From positions 76,008,556 through 76,072,555 of the forward strand of contig CM050449.1 in NCBI GenBank assembly GCA_027563935.2: a DNA stretch of 64,000 nucleotides, given 5' to 3'. The notes beneath the pieces are model-generated. The model was not told the DNA's origin, ran no database searches, and saw only the letters and a program-made list of their open reading frames with translations. The stretch comes from Costus lasius. Lineage: Eukaryota > Streptophyta > Magnoliopsida > Zingiberales > Costaceae. Positions 12,101-22,143 of this stretch are shown here, piece by piece (position 1 is the stretch's first letter; each line of letters starts with the position of its first letter). Made by a program: the position numbers and the translations under genes.

Positions 12101-13081
12101 GTCGATGATATCTTAATCATTGGAAATGATATTCCTGAACTGCATGCTGTTAAAGCATGGTTAGGAAAATGTTTCCAGATGAAAGATCTAGGAGAAGCAG
12201 CCTATGTATTAGGTGTCAAGATCTACCGGGATAGATCTAAGAGGCTTCTCGGGCTGTGCCAGAGTACTTACATCGATAAGGTCCTGGAGAGATTCCATTT
12301 AGAGAATTCTAAACGTGGATATCTTCCAGTCAGACATGGTCTGAATCTTTCGAAGAGTCAGTGTCCACAAACACAGACTGAGAAAGATGAAATGGACAAT
12401 ACGCCTTATGCTTCGGCTATTGGGTCCATTATGTATGCGATGTTGTGTACTCGCCCAGACGTCGCTTACGGGTTAAGCGTGACCAGTCGATTCCAAAGTA
12501 ATCCAGGTTTGGCGCACTGGATTGCAGTCAAGAACATCTTAAAATATCTGCGGAGGACCAAAGATATGTTCTTGATATATGGTGGTCAGGAAGAACTCAG
12601 TATAGAGGGATATACTGACGCTTCGTTCCAGTCGGACCAGGATGATTTCCGATCGCAATCAGGCTATGTTTTTAGCTTGAATGGTGGAGCAGTGGTGTGG
12701 AAAAGTTTCAAACAGTCAACTGTTGCTGATTCCACAACAGAAGCCGAGTATGTTGCAGCCTCGGAAGCATCCAAGGAGGCAGTGTGGATTCGTAAGTTCG
12801 TGAGAGAACTTGGTGTCGTTCCTTCGAGTGCAGATCCTTTGGTTATCTTCTGTGATAACACTGGAGCAATCGCACAAGCAAAGGAACCACGGTCGCACCA
12901 GAAGTCCAAGCACATACAGAGACGGTTTCACTTGATCCGGGAGATCATTGATCGTGGCGAGATCAAGATTTGCAAGGTTCATACAGATGACAATCTGGCA
13001 GACCCGCTTACCAAGCCTCTGGCGCAGCAGAAGCATGAGAAGCACTGTAATAATATGGGTTTGAGATTTCTCAACCATTAG
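9197..13081 (+). CDS. Copia Gag-Pol polyprotein of element A (1294 aa, intact)
   Basis: Single-frame Ty1/copia polyprotein for the particle and replication enzymes. Gag occupies about residues 1-235, with a CCHC knuckle starting at C240. The protease active site is DTACGVH with D287. A pre-integrase zinc region (WHSRLGH...CKAC) precedes the integrase catalytic residues D482, D545 and E581, the last pair spaced DX35E. Reverse transcriptase follows, with YVDD at about residue 968. RNase H has YTDASF (D1141), TEAEY and the DNTGA motif. The C-terminus is a typical copia ADPLTKPL tail. The ATG at 9197 is chosen because it immediately precedes the conserved Gag start. There is no stop or frameshift and the length is normal. 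The stop is 20 bp upstream of the 3' LTR. Confidence 0.97.
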   Translation: MSFNVRSLLEREKFAGPNFSDWFGHLKIVLKAERKLYVLETAIPPQPAPNAARAVRDAYEKHVNDSIDVACLMLASMTPPLQRQHEDMSAIEIIANLKMLYAAQARTERYNLTKLFFQSKLADGSPVGAHVLKMIGHKEALEKLGHTINQELAVDIILQSLPPSFDAFIINFNMNKIDCTPAELLNMLLTTEETLKGKPSTSVLMVPSRNKKKGKKGKAPVKNYSKALKQKVKRSKDNRCFHCGQLGHWKKDCKALQGDKRGSIASGSGIYVTEVMLSSSTISWVLDTACGVHICSNVQELKRRRQVGQHEVDLRVGNGARVAAVAVGDYFISLPSGIVLELNNCYFVPSITKNIISIPALVRKGFAFECKISKCVLTYDNIVYATGSINNGLFMLDMEYSIQNVDNKKAKYADDSTLLWHSRLGHINEKRIKRLHDHGLLGSFSYEEIDTCKACLMGKMTKSPFSHKGQRTSGLLDLVHSDVCGPFSKHARGGYQYFITFTDDFSRYGYVYLMRHKSESFDKFKEFKNEVQNQLGRNIKTLRSDRGGEYLSHTFTDYLKECGIISQLTPPGTPQWNGVSERRNRTLLDMVRSMMSQATLPYSFWGFALETAAKVLNRVPSKAVSKTPYELWYGKQPSLTFIRIWGCKAYVKKLASGKLESRSDKCIFVGYPKETKGYYFYDPKENKVFVARTAIFLEKEFLLQEASGREIKLDENPEEGQSSQAELDVPEPVDQVTEQPEAQISREPRRSGRIRRQPERYDGVYIIDNDEPLTYADAVSGPESARWLEAMRAEMDSMSDNQVWDLVDPPPGVIPIGCKWIFKKKIDMDGNVVTYKGRLVAKGFKQIYGIDYDETFSPVAMFKSIRILFAIAAYYDYEIWQMDVKTAFLNGNLDEDVYMTQPEGFTNPSDRHKICKLKKSIYGLKQASRSWNIRFDESISEFGFIKNEDDPCVYKRFSGSVITFLILYVDDILIIGNDIPELHAVKAWLGKCFQMKDLGEAAYVLGVKIYRDRSKRLLGLCQSTYIDKVLERFHLENSKRGYLPVRHGLNLSKSQCPQTQTEKDEMDNTPYASAIGSIMYAMLCTRPDVAYGLSVTSRFQSNPGLAHWIAVKNILKYLRRTKDMFLIYGGQEELSIEGYTDASFQSDQDDFRSQSGYVFSLNGGAVVWKSFKQSTVADSTTEAEYVAASEASKEAVWIRKFVRELGVVPSSADPLVIFCDNTGAIAQAKEPRSHQKSKHIQRRFHLIREIIDRGEIKICKVHTDDNLADPLTKPLAQQKHEKHCNNMGLRFLNH

Positions 13082-13090
13082 ATTAAGTGC

Positions 13091-13101
13091 AAGTGGGAGA
13101 T
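13091..13101 (+). other. Polypurine tract of element A
   Basis: AAGTGGGAGAT directly abuts the TGTTGGGG start of the 3' LTR. It is the plus-strand primer site. Confidence 0.85.
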
Positions 13102-14832
13102 TGTTGGGGTATGCCCTTAAGGCTAATGTTTGAGGCCTTGGGATTGTATAAGTATCATGTAATAAACTCTTATGTTTATAAAAAGGCATGGTTATTATTC
13201 AGGTTGTTACCTTGTCTGCTGTAATAAGTGTACTTCTGAATAATGTCTCAAAGCTGTTCAGCTAGGCTGACAGGCTATATGTCCTTAGTCGAGATATCTT
13301 GGTGAACATGAGACAGCCTTGATATGATTGAGACTAATATGAGTGCTAATCTTATAGGATGCTTCGAGCATGGAATAAGATGTAGACTCATGGGTACATT
13401 GGATGTACTGGACAGACCCTACTGGGATATTCCATTGCTTGTCACAATGTGAATGATCCTTGTAAGCAGCAAGTGGCACATGTCCTCTGACTTGAGATCA
13501 CTTGTGTTTCTAAATGATGATTGTCATTGTCTTGAGATAGTTCAATATCATTTGAAATATAATGATTATAGACTATCTTGGATGGTGAGCTTGAATCAGG
13601 TTAGGGCACTAGTGATAGACATAGGATTGCCGTCTCCTTGTTTAAGGAGTGTGATGTTCTAAAGGGCCCCCTTATGAGATGATTGAGATAGTGTATGGCC
13701 ATACCCAGATGACAATGTGCATCTGATCTAATCATGCTCATCGTATTGGAGATACAAGCTTGACATGCTTGTCCAATAAGAACATCCAGTGGCAAAGGAC
13801 GCATGTATGCCTTGTGAATTGAGTCACACTTGTGCTATGGTTTGGGAGTAGTCTTGGAAGACTCTTTCCTTTATATCGGGAGACAGTGATGTGTTGCTAG
13901 ATACCCCTCACTGATCGTGATAACGTAAGTTATCGTTACCGACATTTAAAGGAAACCCTCAGGGTCGCACAATTTGGTGATATGGCTTCCTTAAGTCAGA
14001 TCGTGTGGACTGAATTGTTTTGGTTCAGTTTAAAGAGATTTAATCTCTGATTGTAAGTGAGATCTGGTCTGATCATGTTTAATTGATTAGAGCTTCAGAT
14101 CGGTAAGCTTCGATCGAGAGAGATGATGCTAGATCGATGCGATCAGAAGCGTCAGATGATGAATGGTCAGATCTAGGACCTTGGGGTCTAATTTGATCTA
14201 GACTTAATTTATGGGCTGATTTGGTTTCGATATTGAACCAAGGATATTGAACCGGCTCATGGGTTGAGCGCTTGGTTCAAGAGGGAAAAGAGGTTGCGTT
14301 TGGTTCATGGAAACATGAATGCATGAACGCCAACTCTTTATCGTTGCCAATTTTGGAAAGTTCCAAAAGCATAACGCATATGCGTTCATGGCTTGAGGTC
14401 TCTCTAATGCTTTTCGGTTTTTTTTCTTGGGCGTGTGGTTTTTGGAACGGTTTGCTCGTGTGGAAGGCATCGTTCTTGCGCCAAGGAAGAAGAGCTCTCG
14501 AAAAGAAGGAAGCCCTTTTCATCTAATCTCCTACACACGGTTGGAAAAAGCTTGGCAATCTTGCTAGCACAAGAGTTGCGCAAGGAGGAAGCTTTCATCC
14601 CTTGTGTGTGATTTCTTTGGAGAAGATCCCTTCGATCTTTCTTCTTCCAAGCCGCACCTTCTTCATGGCTATGGTATGACCTTGTTCTATCAATTATCAA
14701 GTTGATCATATAACATGCATTATGATCTTGAAACCCTAGTTTCCGCTGCAAAAGTTTCTATGCGCCACCCTTAGGGTTTCACCCCTTGCGCTCCTCCTAG
14801 AAGGGGACCCCCCCAAGATTAAGGGGCTTACA
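13102..14832 (+). repeat. 3' LTR of element A
   Basis: Copy of 5682-7412, 1731 bp, no differences noticed. It is followed by the CTATC duplication at 14833-14837, after which the leader of element B resumes. Confidence 0.96.
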
Positions 14833-14837
14833 CTATC

Positions 14838-16279
14838 ATATGCTCAATATGTAGCCTATATGGTCAAGCTGACCTGACCTACTCCCTGGACCATCACATG
14901 CTATGCTGAGCAACAAGAAGAGATAAATCCCTTCTCTGTAGCATGTAGATGTAATCGCACACCGTCTGAAGATAGCTGGGCGTGCCCACTGAGTGGGTAC
15001 AACACGGCCCCAACGATAGTCAGAACAGTGAGGTTTCGCGTCAGAAGGCAATCAAGCTTGATATGGTCGTTGGATTTTAACGGTCCTTTTATCTTCTTAC
15101 TATCATGCAAATTCTATAGTGATAGCAGAAGAATATAAACATTCATGTGCTAATATTACTTAAAACAATAAGTAGAAAGCACAATTATCTTATGTGGTAA
15201 ATGCCCATAAAAGCCTAAGTAAAACCCTAGTTTTACAAAAGTCTTCACATGAGCTCTTTATGGGTCTTTTACATTTCATCTGGCCCAGCTCGTGCCAAAG
15301 CGCCCTGCAGGCAGTATGCGCCTGTTCTAGAGTCGAACTCTAGACCTCCACCTGGTGAAGCCACTGACTACAAGCGCCTCTGCCATGTGTGCTCATGTGC
15401 TCATGTCTGATCAAATTACATTTTTAATCTATCTAGACATGGTTTGACTCGCAGGTCAAATATACATTTTCATAAATTAAAGTGTGATTCGTAGATCACA
15501 GTAAAATTTATAAATTAATTCCAGGCACGCAAGCCCTAGCACAGCACACCAAAAAATAAGGGCAGCCCACATAAGATTAAATAAACACCCAATGAACATG
15601 TCAAACATGCATACATGTGATCCAAACAGAAAATAAAATTTTTGAAATACCCATGGCATCAATTTTATTTCCTTATGTGCCCTACTACCTTACAACGGTC
15701 CATTAACAGGCATCCACTCATCAGACCAAGTCAGACCCACTGCCATTGCATGCACCCAGTCATAACTGACTTGCGTCGACCTGATGGTCAACTATGCATG
15801 CCTTAAGGGCTGAACGTCCCACATGATTTCTGGCAAGCGGGTGTGACCCTGGGCCTAAATCATGATCGTTCACTAGGCACCTCAATCAGACATCGCTACA
15901 CGCCCTTCTGCAGTCGACCTATAGCCACCTGTTATGCTTGCGCACAGGTGCTATCTGGTCGACCCATCTAGGCTGTCAGATGGTCTGATTAGGCTGTTGG
16001 GTCCAGACTTGACAAACGACTTCAACCCTGTTAACCCGTCTAAGAGTTTAAAGCAGGCGCTTAGATAGATCTAAATGAGGGGGCGCGCATGATAATATTT
16101 TGGTTGAAAACTATCATGAAGAGCGCAAACAAACATTACATGCGCAAGCTTACATCTAACATATAGCATGTATTTTCGCATGACATCATGAAGATCTATC
16201 CAACGCATAAAACAAACATGGATCACAACAAGATGGCGATCATATATATCAAGCCAAAAACCCTAGCTCTGATACCAAT
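14838..16279 (-). other. Leader of element B, PBS-proximal part
   Basis: Continuation of the B leader after the nested element A. At its right end the plus strand reads AGCTCTGATACCA (16265-16277), which on the minus strand is TGGTATCAGAGCT, the tRNA-Met PBS two bases from the LTR. No gene is visible. Confidence 0.85.
16265..16277 (-). other. Primer-binding site of element B (initiator tRNA-Met)
   Basis: Minus-strand TGGTATCAGAGCT follows the end of the 5' LTR, the same arrangement as in element A. Confidence 0.9.
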
Positions 16280-17910
16280 TGAAGGTCAAACCCTAGTTCA
16301 CATGCGCATCTAGGAGATCTTGCACTGGCGAAAAACTAGGTTTGATAGGATCGAGAGGCAAGATAATATGAGCAACCATAAAAAAAAATGCGTTACCATT
16401 GCCATTGATCGAGTGGCGACTTGGAAGAAGAAAGGGCGAGCGGCTCTTCTCCAAAGGAAATCGCACACAAGAAGATGATGACTTCTTCCTTGTATTCCTT
16501 GTGCTAGCAAAGATCCAAGGAGTCCTAGATCGTGTTTGAGGAGATGTCTTTCTCCCTTTTGCTGGCTGAACTTCCTCTTGTCGTGAAGATCATCCACACG
16601 AGAGGAGAGGGGGCGAGAGAGAGATAGGCGTTCGAACGTGGGGGCGTTTTCTCAAAGAAAACGGCTTCCAAAAATAGTAAGTCCATAACCCCATGTTTAA
16701 CTCCACTTGAAGCCATCGATAACTCCTCTCTCAATTGAACCATGCGTTCACCAAGTGAACCAGTTCAATTCTTTTTGGTTCAAAGACCAAATCGAACCCA
16801 CCATGGTCTTGATCTCTTTAAACCAAATGGTTCAAGATCTAACCACACATCTCTCGACCCTCTTGATCTCTATGATCAAGCATCAATTCTCTCGATCGAA
16901 GCTTACCGATCTCAAGCCCTAATCAATCAAACATGATCAGACCAGATCTCACTTCCAATCAGAGTTTAAATTCCTTTAAACTAAACCAGAACAATTCAGT
17001 CCACACGATCTGACACAAGTAAGCCATATCATCAAATTGTGCGACCCTAAGGGTTTCCTTCAATGTCGGTAACAATAACTTACGTTATCACGATCAGAGA
17101 GGGGTATCTAGCAACACATCACTGTCTCCCGATATGAAGGAAAGAGTCTTCCAAGACTACACCCAAACCATAGCACAAGTGTGAATCCAATTCACTCGGC
17201 ATACATGTTCCCTTTGCCACTGGACGTTCTTATTGGACAAGCCTGTCAAGCCTGTAATTCCAACATGATGAGAATGGTTAGATCAGATGAACATAGTCAT
17301 CTGGGTATGGCCATACACTTTCTCAACCATCTCATCCAGGGGGCCCTTTAGAACATCACACTCCAACTAGGAGAGGCAATCCTATATCTATCACCAGTGT
17401 CCTAACATGAGTCATGCCCACCATCCAAGATAATCCTTAACCATTATCTTTCAAATGATATTGAACTACCTCAAAACAATGCCAATCATCATTTAGAAAC
17501 ACAAGTGATCTCAAGTCAGAGGGAGTATACCACTTGCTTGCTTATAAGGATTTATTCACATTGTGACAAACAATTGAATATCCTAAGTAGGGTCAGTCCA
17601 GTACATCCAATGCACCTATGCGTCTAAATCTTATTCCATGCTCGAAGCATCCTATAAGATTAGAACACATATTAGTCTCAATCATATCAAGGCTGTCTCA
17701 TGTTCACCAAGATATCTCGACTAAGGACAATACTGCATGTCAGCCAAGCTGAAACACCAATGAGACATTATTCAGAAGTATACATACAGCAGCAGATAAT
17801 GCAACAATCTGAATAACAACAATTGCCTTTATAAACATATACATAGTTTATACATGATACTAATAACAGCCCAAGGCCTCAAACATTAGCCTTAAGGGCA
17901 TACCCCAACA
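16280..17910 (-). repeat. 5' LTR of element B
   Basis: 1631-bp LTR. On the minus strand it starts TGTTGGGGTATGCCC at 17910 and ends ACCTTCA at 16280. It pairs with 1-1405, offset 16505. It shares its ends and many blocks with the LTR of A but is clearly a different subfamily. AGGAG (17911-17915) should be the right target-site duplication; its partner is outside the window. Confidence 0.93.
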
Positions 17911-17915
17911 AGGAG

Positions 17916-18850
17916 ATCACCCAAGAAGGATTTTATGGTGCCGTAACCTATTTTACGGTACCGTATTTTCATATGCTACCGTAAAATCCGAGCCACTGCC
18001 GTATTTTGACGAGTTTCTGAATAGAATGATTTTTGGATTTTACAGCACGGCCGTAAACTATTACATGGTACCGTATTGCAGAGCGCTTCAGAATAGAAAC
18101 TTTGCTTGATTTTACGGCACCACCGTAAAGGATTACACGGGCCGTATTTTCCAGTCACTTCCGAACAGAGAGTTCAGACGATTTTACGGCAGTATCGTAA
18201 ACCATATTATGGTGCCGTATTTCCCATACGACATCAGATCAGAAAACTCGACCGATTTTACGGCACTGCCGTGAACTATTACACTTCCGTAATTCTCATT
18301 CTGAACGCGACTCCGAGGTCAATCCCGATGCCCGATTCTTGCGGAGATGATTGCGGATGATCCAAGGCTCTATGTTCAAAGCCATAAGAAACAATGGGGG
18401 ACGGGGGGACGAGAGGATTACACACACACCGAAAAGTCTCAATTTTCATCGACTATCAAGAGAGAAATCAGGATTCACGCCGCCGCCTAGGGTTCCGCCA
18501 CCGCGATCAATCCAGACCACCTCCGGCTGTGATTTTCATACTGAAGCTTCATCTGAAGGAGGAGAGAACACGCCAGAAGTTTTAGATTGAAAGGAGATCA
18601 ATTGGAAGAGGAATCGAAGAAAGAAGAGGCGCCGACACTGTTCATCGCCTCAAATTGCAAATTACGGCTGTGTTTTATTTCACAGTCGTGCTGTATTTTC
18701 TTAAACTCTTCTTTTTCCTTGATTTTTGATCTTCTGAAACCATGACTTATTGTAATTCCTTCACGATGCTAGCTTAAATACTTTTGGGACATGGGGGAGT
18801 AATTCCGTTTGATTTTCTTAATGACTAGATTATTTTTATTTTCATCATGA
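17916..18850 (+). repeat. Truncated Athila-like LTR fragment with palindrome array
   Basis: This block is the reverse complement of the interior of the LTRs of the Athila-like elements at 46716-48785 and 55123-59056. It has the palindrome array (17930-18300), then a GC-rich part, the ACACTGTTCATCGC region, GGGACATGGGGGAGTAATTCC and TTAATGACTAGA. Homology stops near 18850. The left part is cut by insertion of element B. It is an LTR remnant in plus orientation, opposite to the copies on the right of the window. The open frames at 18106-18590 lie in this non-coding DNA. Confidence 0.75.
17930..18300 (+). repeat. Array of TACGGTACCGTA-type palindromes in LTR fragment
   Basis: Repeated degenerate inverted repeats of the TTTACGGTACCGTA and TTTACGGCACTGCCGT kind, separated by unrelated spacers of roughly 25-35 bases. 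Same family as the arrays at 44680-44940, 48160-48530, 51840-52290, 58436-58800 and 60240-60720. Confidence 0.8.
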
Positions 18851-19227
18851 TGTGGATGAAGCCTCGAAGTGTGGTGGCACCCATGTGTCATTAAGATGAA
18901 TTGTTGCCTTGATGGATGGTGGATCTTGCCTTGATCTTGAAGAGTTCAATGGAGGGCTGATCTCAAATAGATTGTTGCTTTGTTGGATGGTGGATCTTGA
19001 TTGGATTATTGAAGAGCTATATGGAGGGCTGATCTTGAGTCTTGGGAAGGAGATGGTGCCTTGTATGTAAATTCATGTGTAAGCATCCTAGACTAAAACA
19101 ACCTACTACATCATCTAGGAAATTTTTTAAAAAAATCTTAAATAAAATCCTAAGCTACCCTACTCTAAAATAAGATAAGTGAAAGACAAACATAGCAAAA
19201 TAAATCCCTGAAGATGCTCTTGCATCA
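18851..19227. other. Unassigned intergenic DNA with a 71-bp direct repeat
   Basis: Two imperfect copies of a roughly 71-bp unit containing GATGGATGGTGGATCTTG and ATGGAGGGCTGATCT lie at about 18900-18970 and 18971-19041. I recognise no coding capacity or element ends. Confidence 0.6.
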
Positions 19228-20286
19228 CTCTAACTTGGTGTCATGAGTCAACCTCACAAGTGACAGAAGATACATTGATCCCTTGACTTGAGGTCATTGA
19301 TTCTTCTATATGGTTAGGGTTGGCACATTAACTAATGGGGCCTACTAATAAGTTGTCATGAAGAGATAAGTGGGCTTAAGGGTATAATGGGGAAGATTTC
19401 TAGGCATAGAGTGGCACCAATAGCCTTGATTGGTAACTTCTAAGTGATTAAATTCAGATTGGATTTGATTTAATCACATTACCCATTCATGGAAAGGTGG
19501 CTTGGCCAATTTAGTATGTCTTGGGTGCATGAAGTCTTAATTGGATTAGGACCTATGCCAAATGCCTTAATTGGCAACACCCTTGGCGCATATGACTTGG
19601 TATTGGCACAAAGGATGGAAAACTTACCAAGCTTGGCATGATTGGGCGCATGTTTCTTTCCTTGCTCAGCTAGGCTAAGATACATATAGAATTAAGGTGA
19701 TGATCAAGGTAATCAATTAATTGACTTCCTTGGATCATGCCCTAATTGCCCAACACTTTACAATTACCCTTAAATCGCCAATATCACTTCCCTATGCTGA
19801 TATTAAGACACCTAGCCATCCTTGTATAGACATGCAAGTTCTTTCTTGGCGCGACCACTCAAGAGGGCGACAACAAGGTGGTCTATTGGCACAAGCTTCT
19901 TCCACAAGACCGCAAGCTTCAACTTCTTCCTCCTCTTGGCGTAAGTAAGCCTAGAGCTTGGTGGCATCCTTTCCTCCCTTCCCTTCCTTGGCGTATCTTC
20001 CTTTGAGGGTGGCGCAAGTGGTGTGGGAGGACTCCTAAGGCGTGAATATTCTTCCTGAGGCTAGCACTAGGTGTGGAAGAAGAGGACTAGAGTCTCGGCT
20101 ATGTGTGAGACTGTAGACGGAACACACTTGGGCACCTACATTAACATTATTTTGCTTCACTTCAAGGTATCATCTCTTACTCACCATGTTGACCCCCTTA
20201 CATGCTTGATCTTCTGGGTTTTTGGGACTGACTTATTTCGAGGATTTGCTTCCGCTATATATTAAAATCCCCAAGTTTTTCCAACA
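19228..20286 (+). repeat. Decayed 5' LTR of copia relic F
   Basis: The end (about 20030-20286) matches the last 250 bp of LTR E (42830-43081), including TCTTCTGGGTTTTTGGGACT and a final CCAACA. A block at 19228-19322 matches about 41490-41590 of E (CTTGACTTGAGGTCATTGA). The part between is too diverged to align by eye. The LTR has lost its 5' portion and its original start is not found. Confidence 0.7.
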
Positions 20287-22104
20287 TCTAGAGATGGAAT
20301 TTCTCTTAAAGGAAGCTAGTGGGAAGAAGTTTGACTTGAGAAAGTCCAATTTCAACCACAAGACACTAAGATAGAACCTGAGCCACCTGCACCGGTTGTT
20401 GTGCAATCAGAGGCTCAGACATAGGCCCCACATAGGCCTGGGAGGATTCGTCATGCACCTGAGTGGTATGGGTCACTGCTGACCCAACATAATGGAATTT
20501 TCATCATTGAGGATGAACCCAGGACCTATGAGGCGACAGTCGCTGGACTGGACTCTGATAGAGGGCTTGTGGCTATACCATTTGAGATGGATTCCATGTT
20601 AGCTAACCAAGTCCAGGATTTGGTTGAGCTGGCTGATGGGGTAAAACCCATAGGATGTAAGTGGGTCTTCAAGAGAAAGATTGACGTGGATGGAAACATA
20701 GTTACCTATAAGGGTAGACTTGTGGCTAAAGGATTCAGACAGGTCCATGGGATCGACTATGATGAAACCTTCGCTAGTTTTCATGATCAAATCCATTCAA
20801 ATCTTACTTGCTATAGCAGCATATCATGATTATGAGATATGGAAAATAGATGTTAAGACAATATTTCTTAATGAGAAGCTGACAAAGGGTGTGAATATGA
20901 CACAGCCCGATGGGTTCATCCATCCTATAGAGACTAATAAGATCTATAAAAAGATCCAATTATGGATTAAAGCATGCCCCTCAAAGTAGGAATCTTCGGT
21001 TTGATGAGGCAGTAAGAGATTAAGGCTTTATCAAAAGTGAGGATGATGCCTATGTGTACAGAAAATTCAATGGAAGTTTAGTGACTTTTCTAGTCTTGTA
21101 TGTCGATGACATACTGCTTATCGAAAATGACATCCATAGTCTTTAGGCTATCAAGACATGGTTGAGGAAGTGTTTCTAGATGAAAGACTTAGGGTAGGCT
21201 ACCTATAACCTAGGAGTGAGGATCTACTGAGATAGATTCAAGAAGCTCCTAGCTATGAGTCAAAGTACCTACATTGATAAGGTCCTGCAGAGGTTCAACT
21301 TGGAGCAATCCAAGAAGTTATGCCTTATAGTAAAACATGGCCTTACTCTCTCAAAGAGCTAGTGTCCCACCATACAAGCTGAGAAGAATGACATAAGTCG
21401 TGTACCCTATGCTTCGGCAGTAGGTACGATCATGTATGCAATATTATATACTCGACTAGAAGCAACTTATGTTGTGAGCATAACCAGCCGATACCAATCC
21501 AATCTAGGTGCTCAGCACTGGATAGTTGCAAAGAATATCCTTAAGTCTCTAAGAAGAACTAAGGAGTTATTCTTAAGTCTATGGGAAACAGGAAGAGTTC
21601 AGTATTCAGGGCTATACTGGTGCATCATTCCTGTTTGACGCTAATGACTATAGATCACAGGCAGGCTATGTGTTCAGAGTGAGTGGGGGTACTGTGAGTT
21701 GAGAGACCTCTAAGCAATCCATTGTAGCCGATTCTATGATCGAGGCTAAGTATGTTGCTACTTCTGGGGCAGCTAAAGAGGCCGTTTGGATAAGGAAGTT
21801 CATTTCTAAACCTCGGGTGTTTCCAATTATTGGGGATCAGATTGAGATCTATTATGACAATGATGGAGCGATTGGATAGGCAAAAGAAGCACGGTCTCAT
21901 TAGAAATCCAAACACATACTCAGGAGATTTCATATGATCCGGGAGATCTTTGACATAGGTGATGTCAAGATTAGCAGAGTTAACACAAACAACAATCTTG
22001 CAGACCCACTAACCAAGGCTTTAGCGTAGCAGAAGCATGGTGGTCATATGAGGGACATGGGGTTGAGATTTCTCAATAACTAGGTCCAAGTGCAAGTGGG
22101 AGAT
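20287..22104 (+). pseudogene. Copia relic F, pol remnant (integrase end, RT, RNase H)
   Basis: Immediately after the LTR remnant the sequence resumes in the integrase C-terminus (FLLKEASGKKFDL), so gag, protease and most of integrase have been deleted. RT is recognisable by GCKWVFKRKIDVDGN, GRLVAKGF and YVDDILL (about 21100), and RNase H by EAVWIRKF and the tail ADPLTKAL. It is broken by several frameshifts and many stops. Five TAG stops stand where intact element A has glutamine (21177, 21360, 21877, 21901, 22027), as expected from C-to-T decay of CAG codons. No function is possible. Confidence 0.9.
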
Positions 22105-22143
22105 TGTTAGTGTTAATGCCCTAGGACCTGTTGTTAGACCATC
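22105..22143 (+). repeat. 3' LTR of relic F, first segment
   Basis: After AAGTGGGAGAT (polypurine tract) the LTR opens TGTTAGTGTTAATGCCC, similar to LTR E. It is interrupted after 39 bases by solo LTR K and continues at 24148. Confidence 0.85.

Larger units (their letters stand above)
5682..14832 (+). mobile_element. Copia element A, complete and apparently intact
   Basis: This is a full Ty1/copia LTR retrotransposon of 9151 bp. It has two 1731-bp LTRs (5682-7412 and 13102-14832), a tRNA-Met PBS, a 1.8-kb leader, one uninterrupted Gag-Pol frame, a polypurine tract and a 5-bp target-site duplication. Corresponding positions in the LTRs differ by a constant 7420 and I found no mismatch, so the insertion is very recent. 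It landed in the leader of the related but oppositely oriented element B. The LTR length and PBS fit long-LTR copia groups such as Angela or Tork, but I cannot fix the clade from sequence alone. Everything needed for autonomous transposition appears present. Confidence 0.97.
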
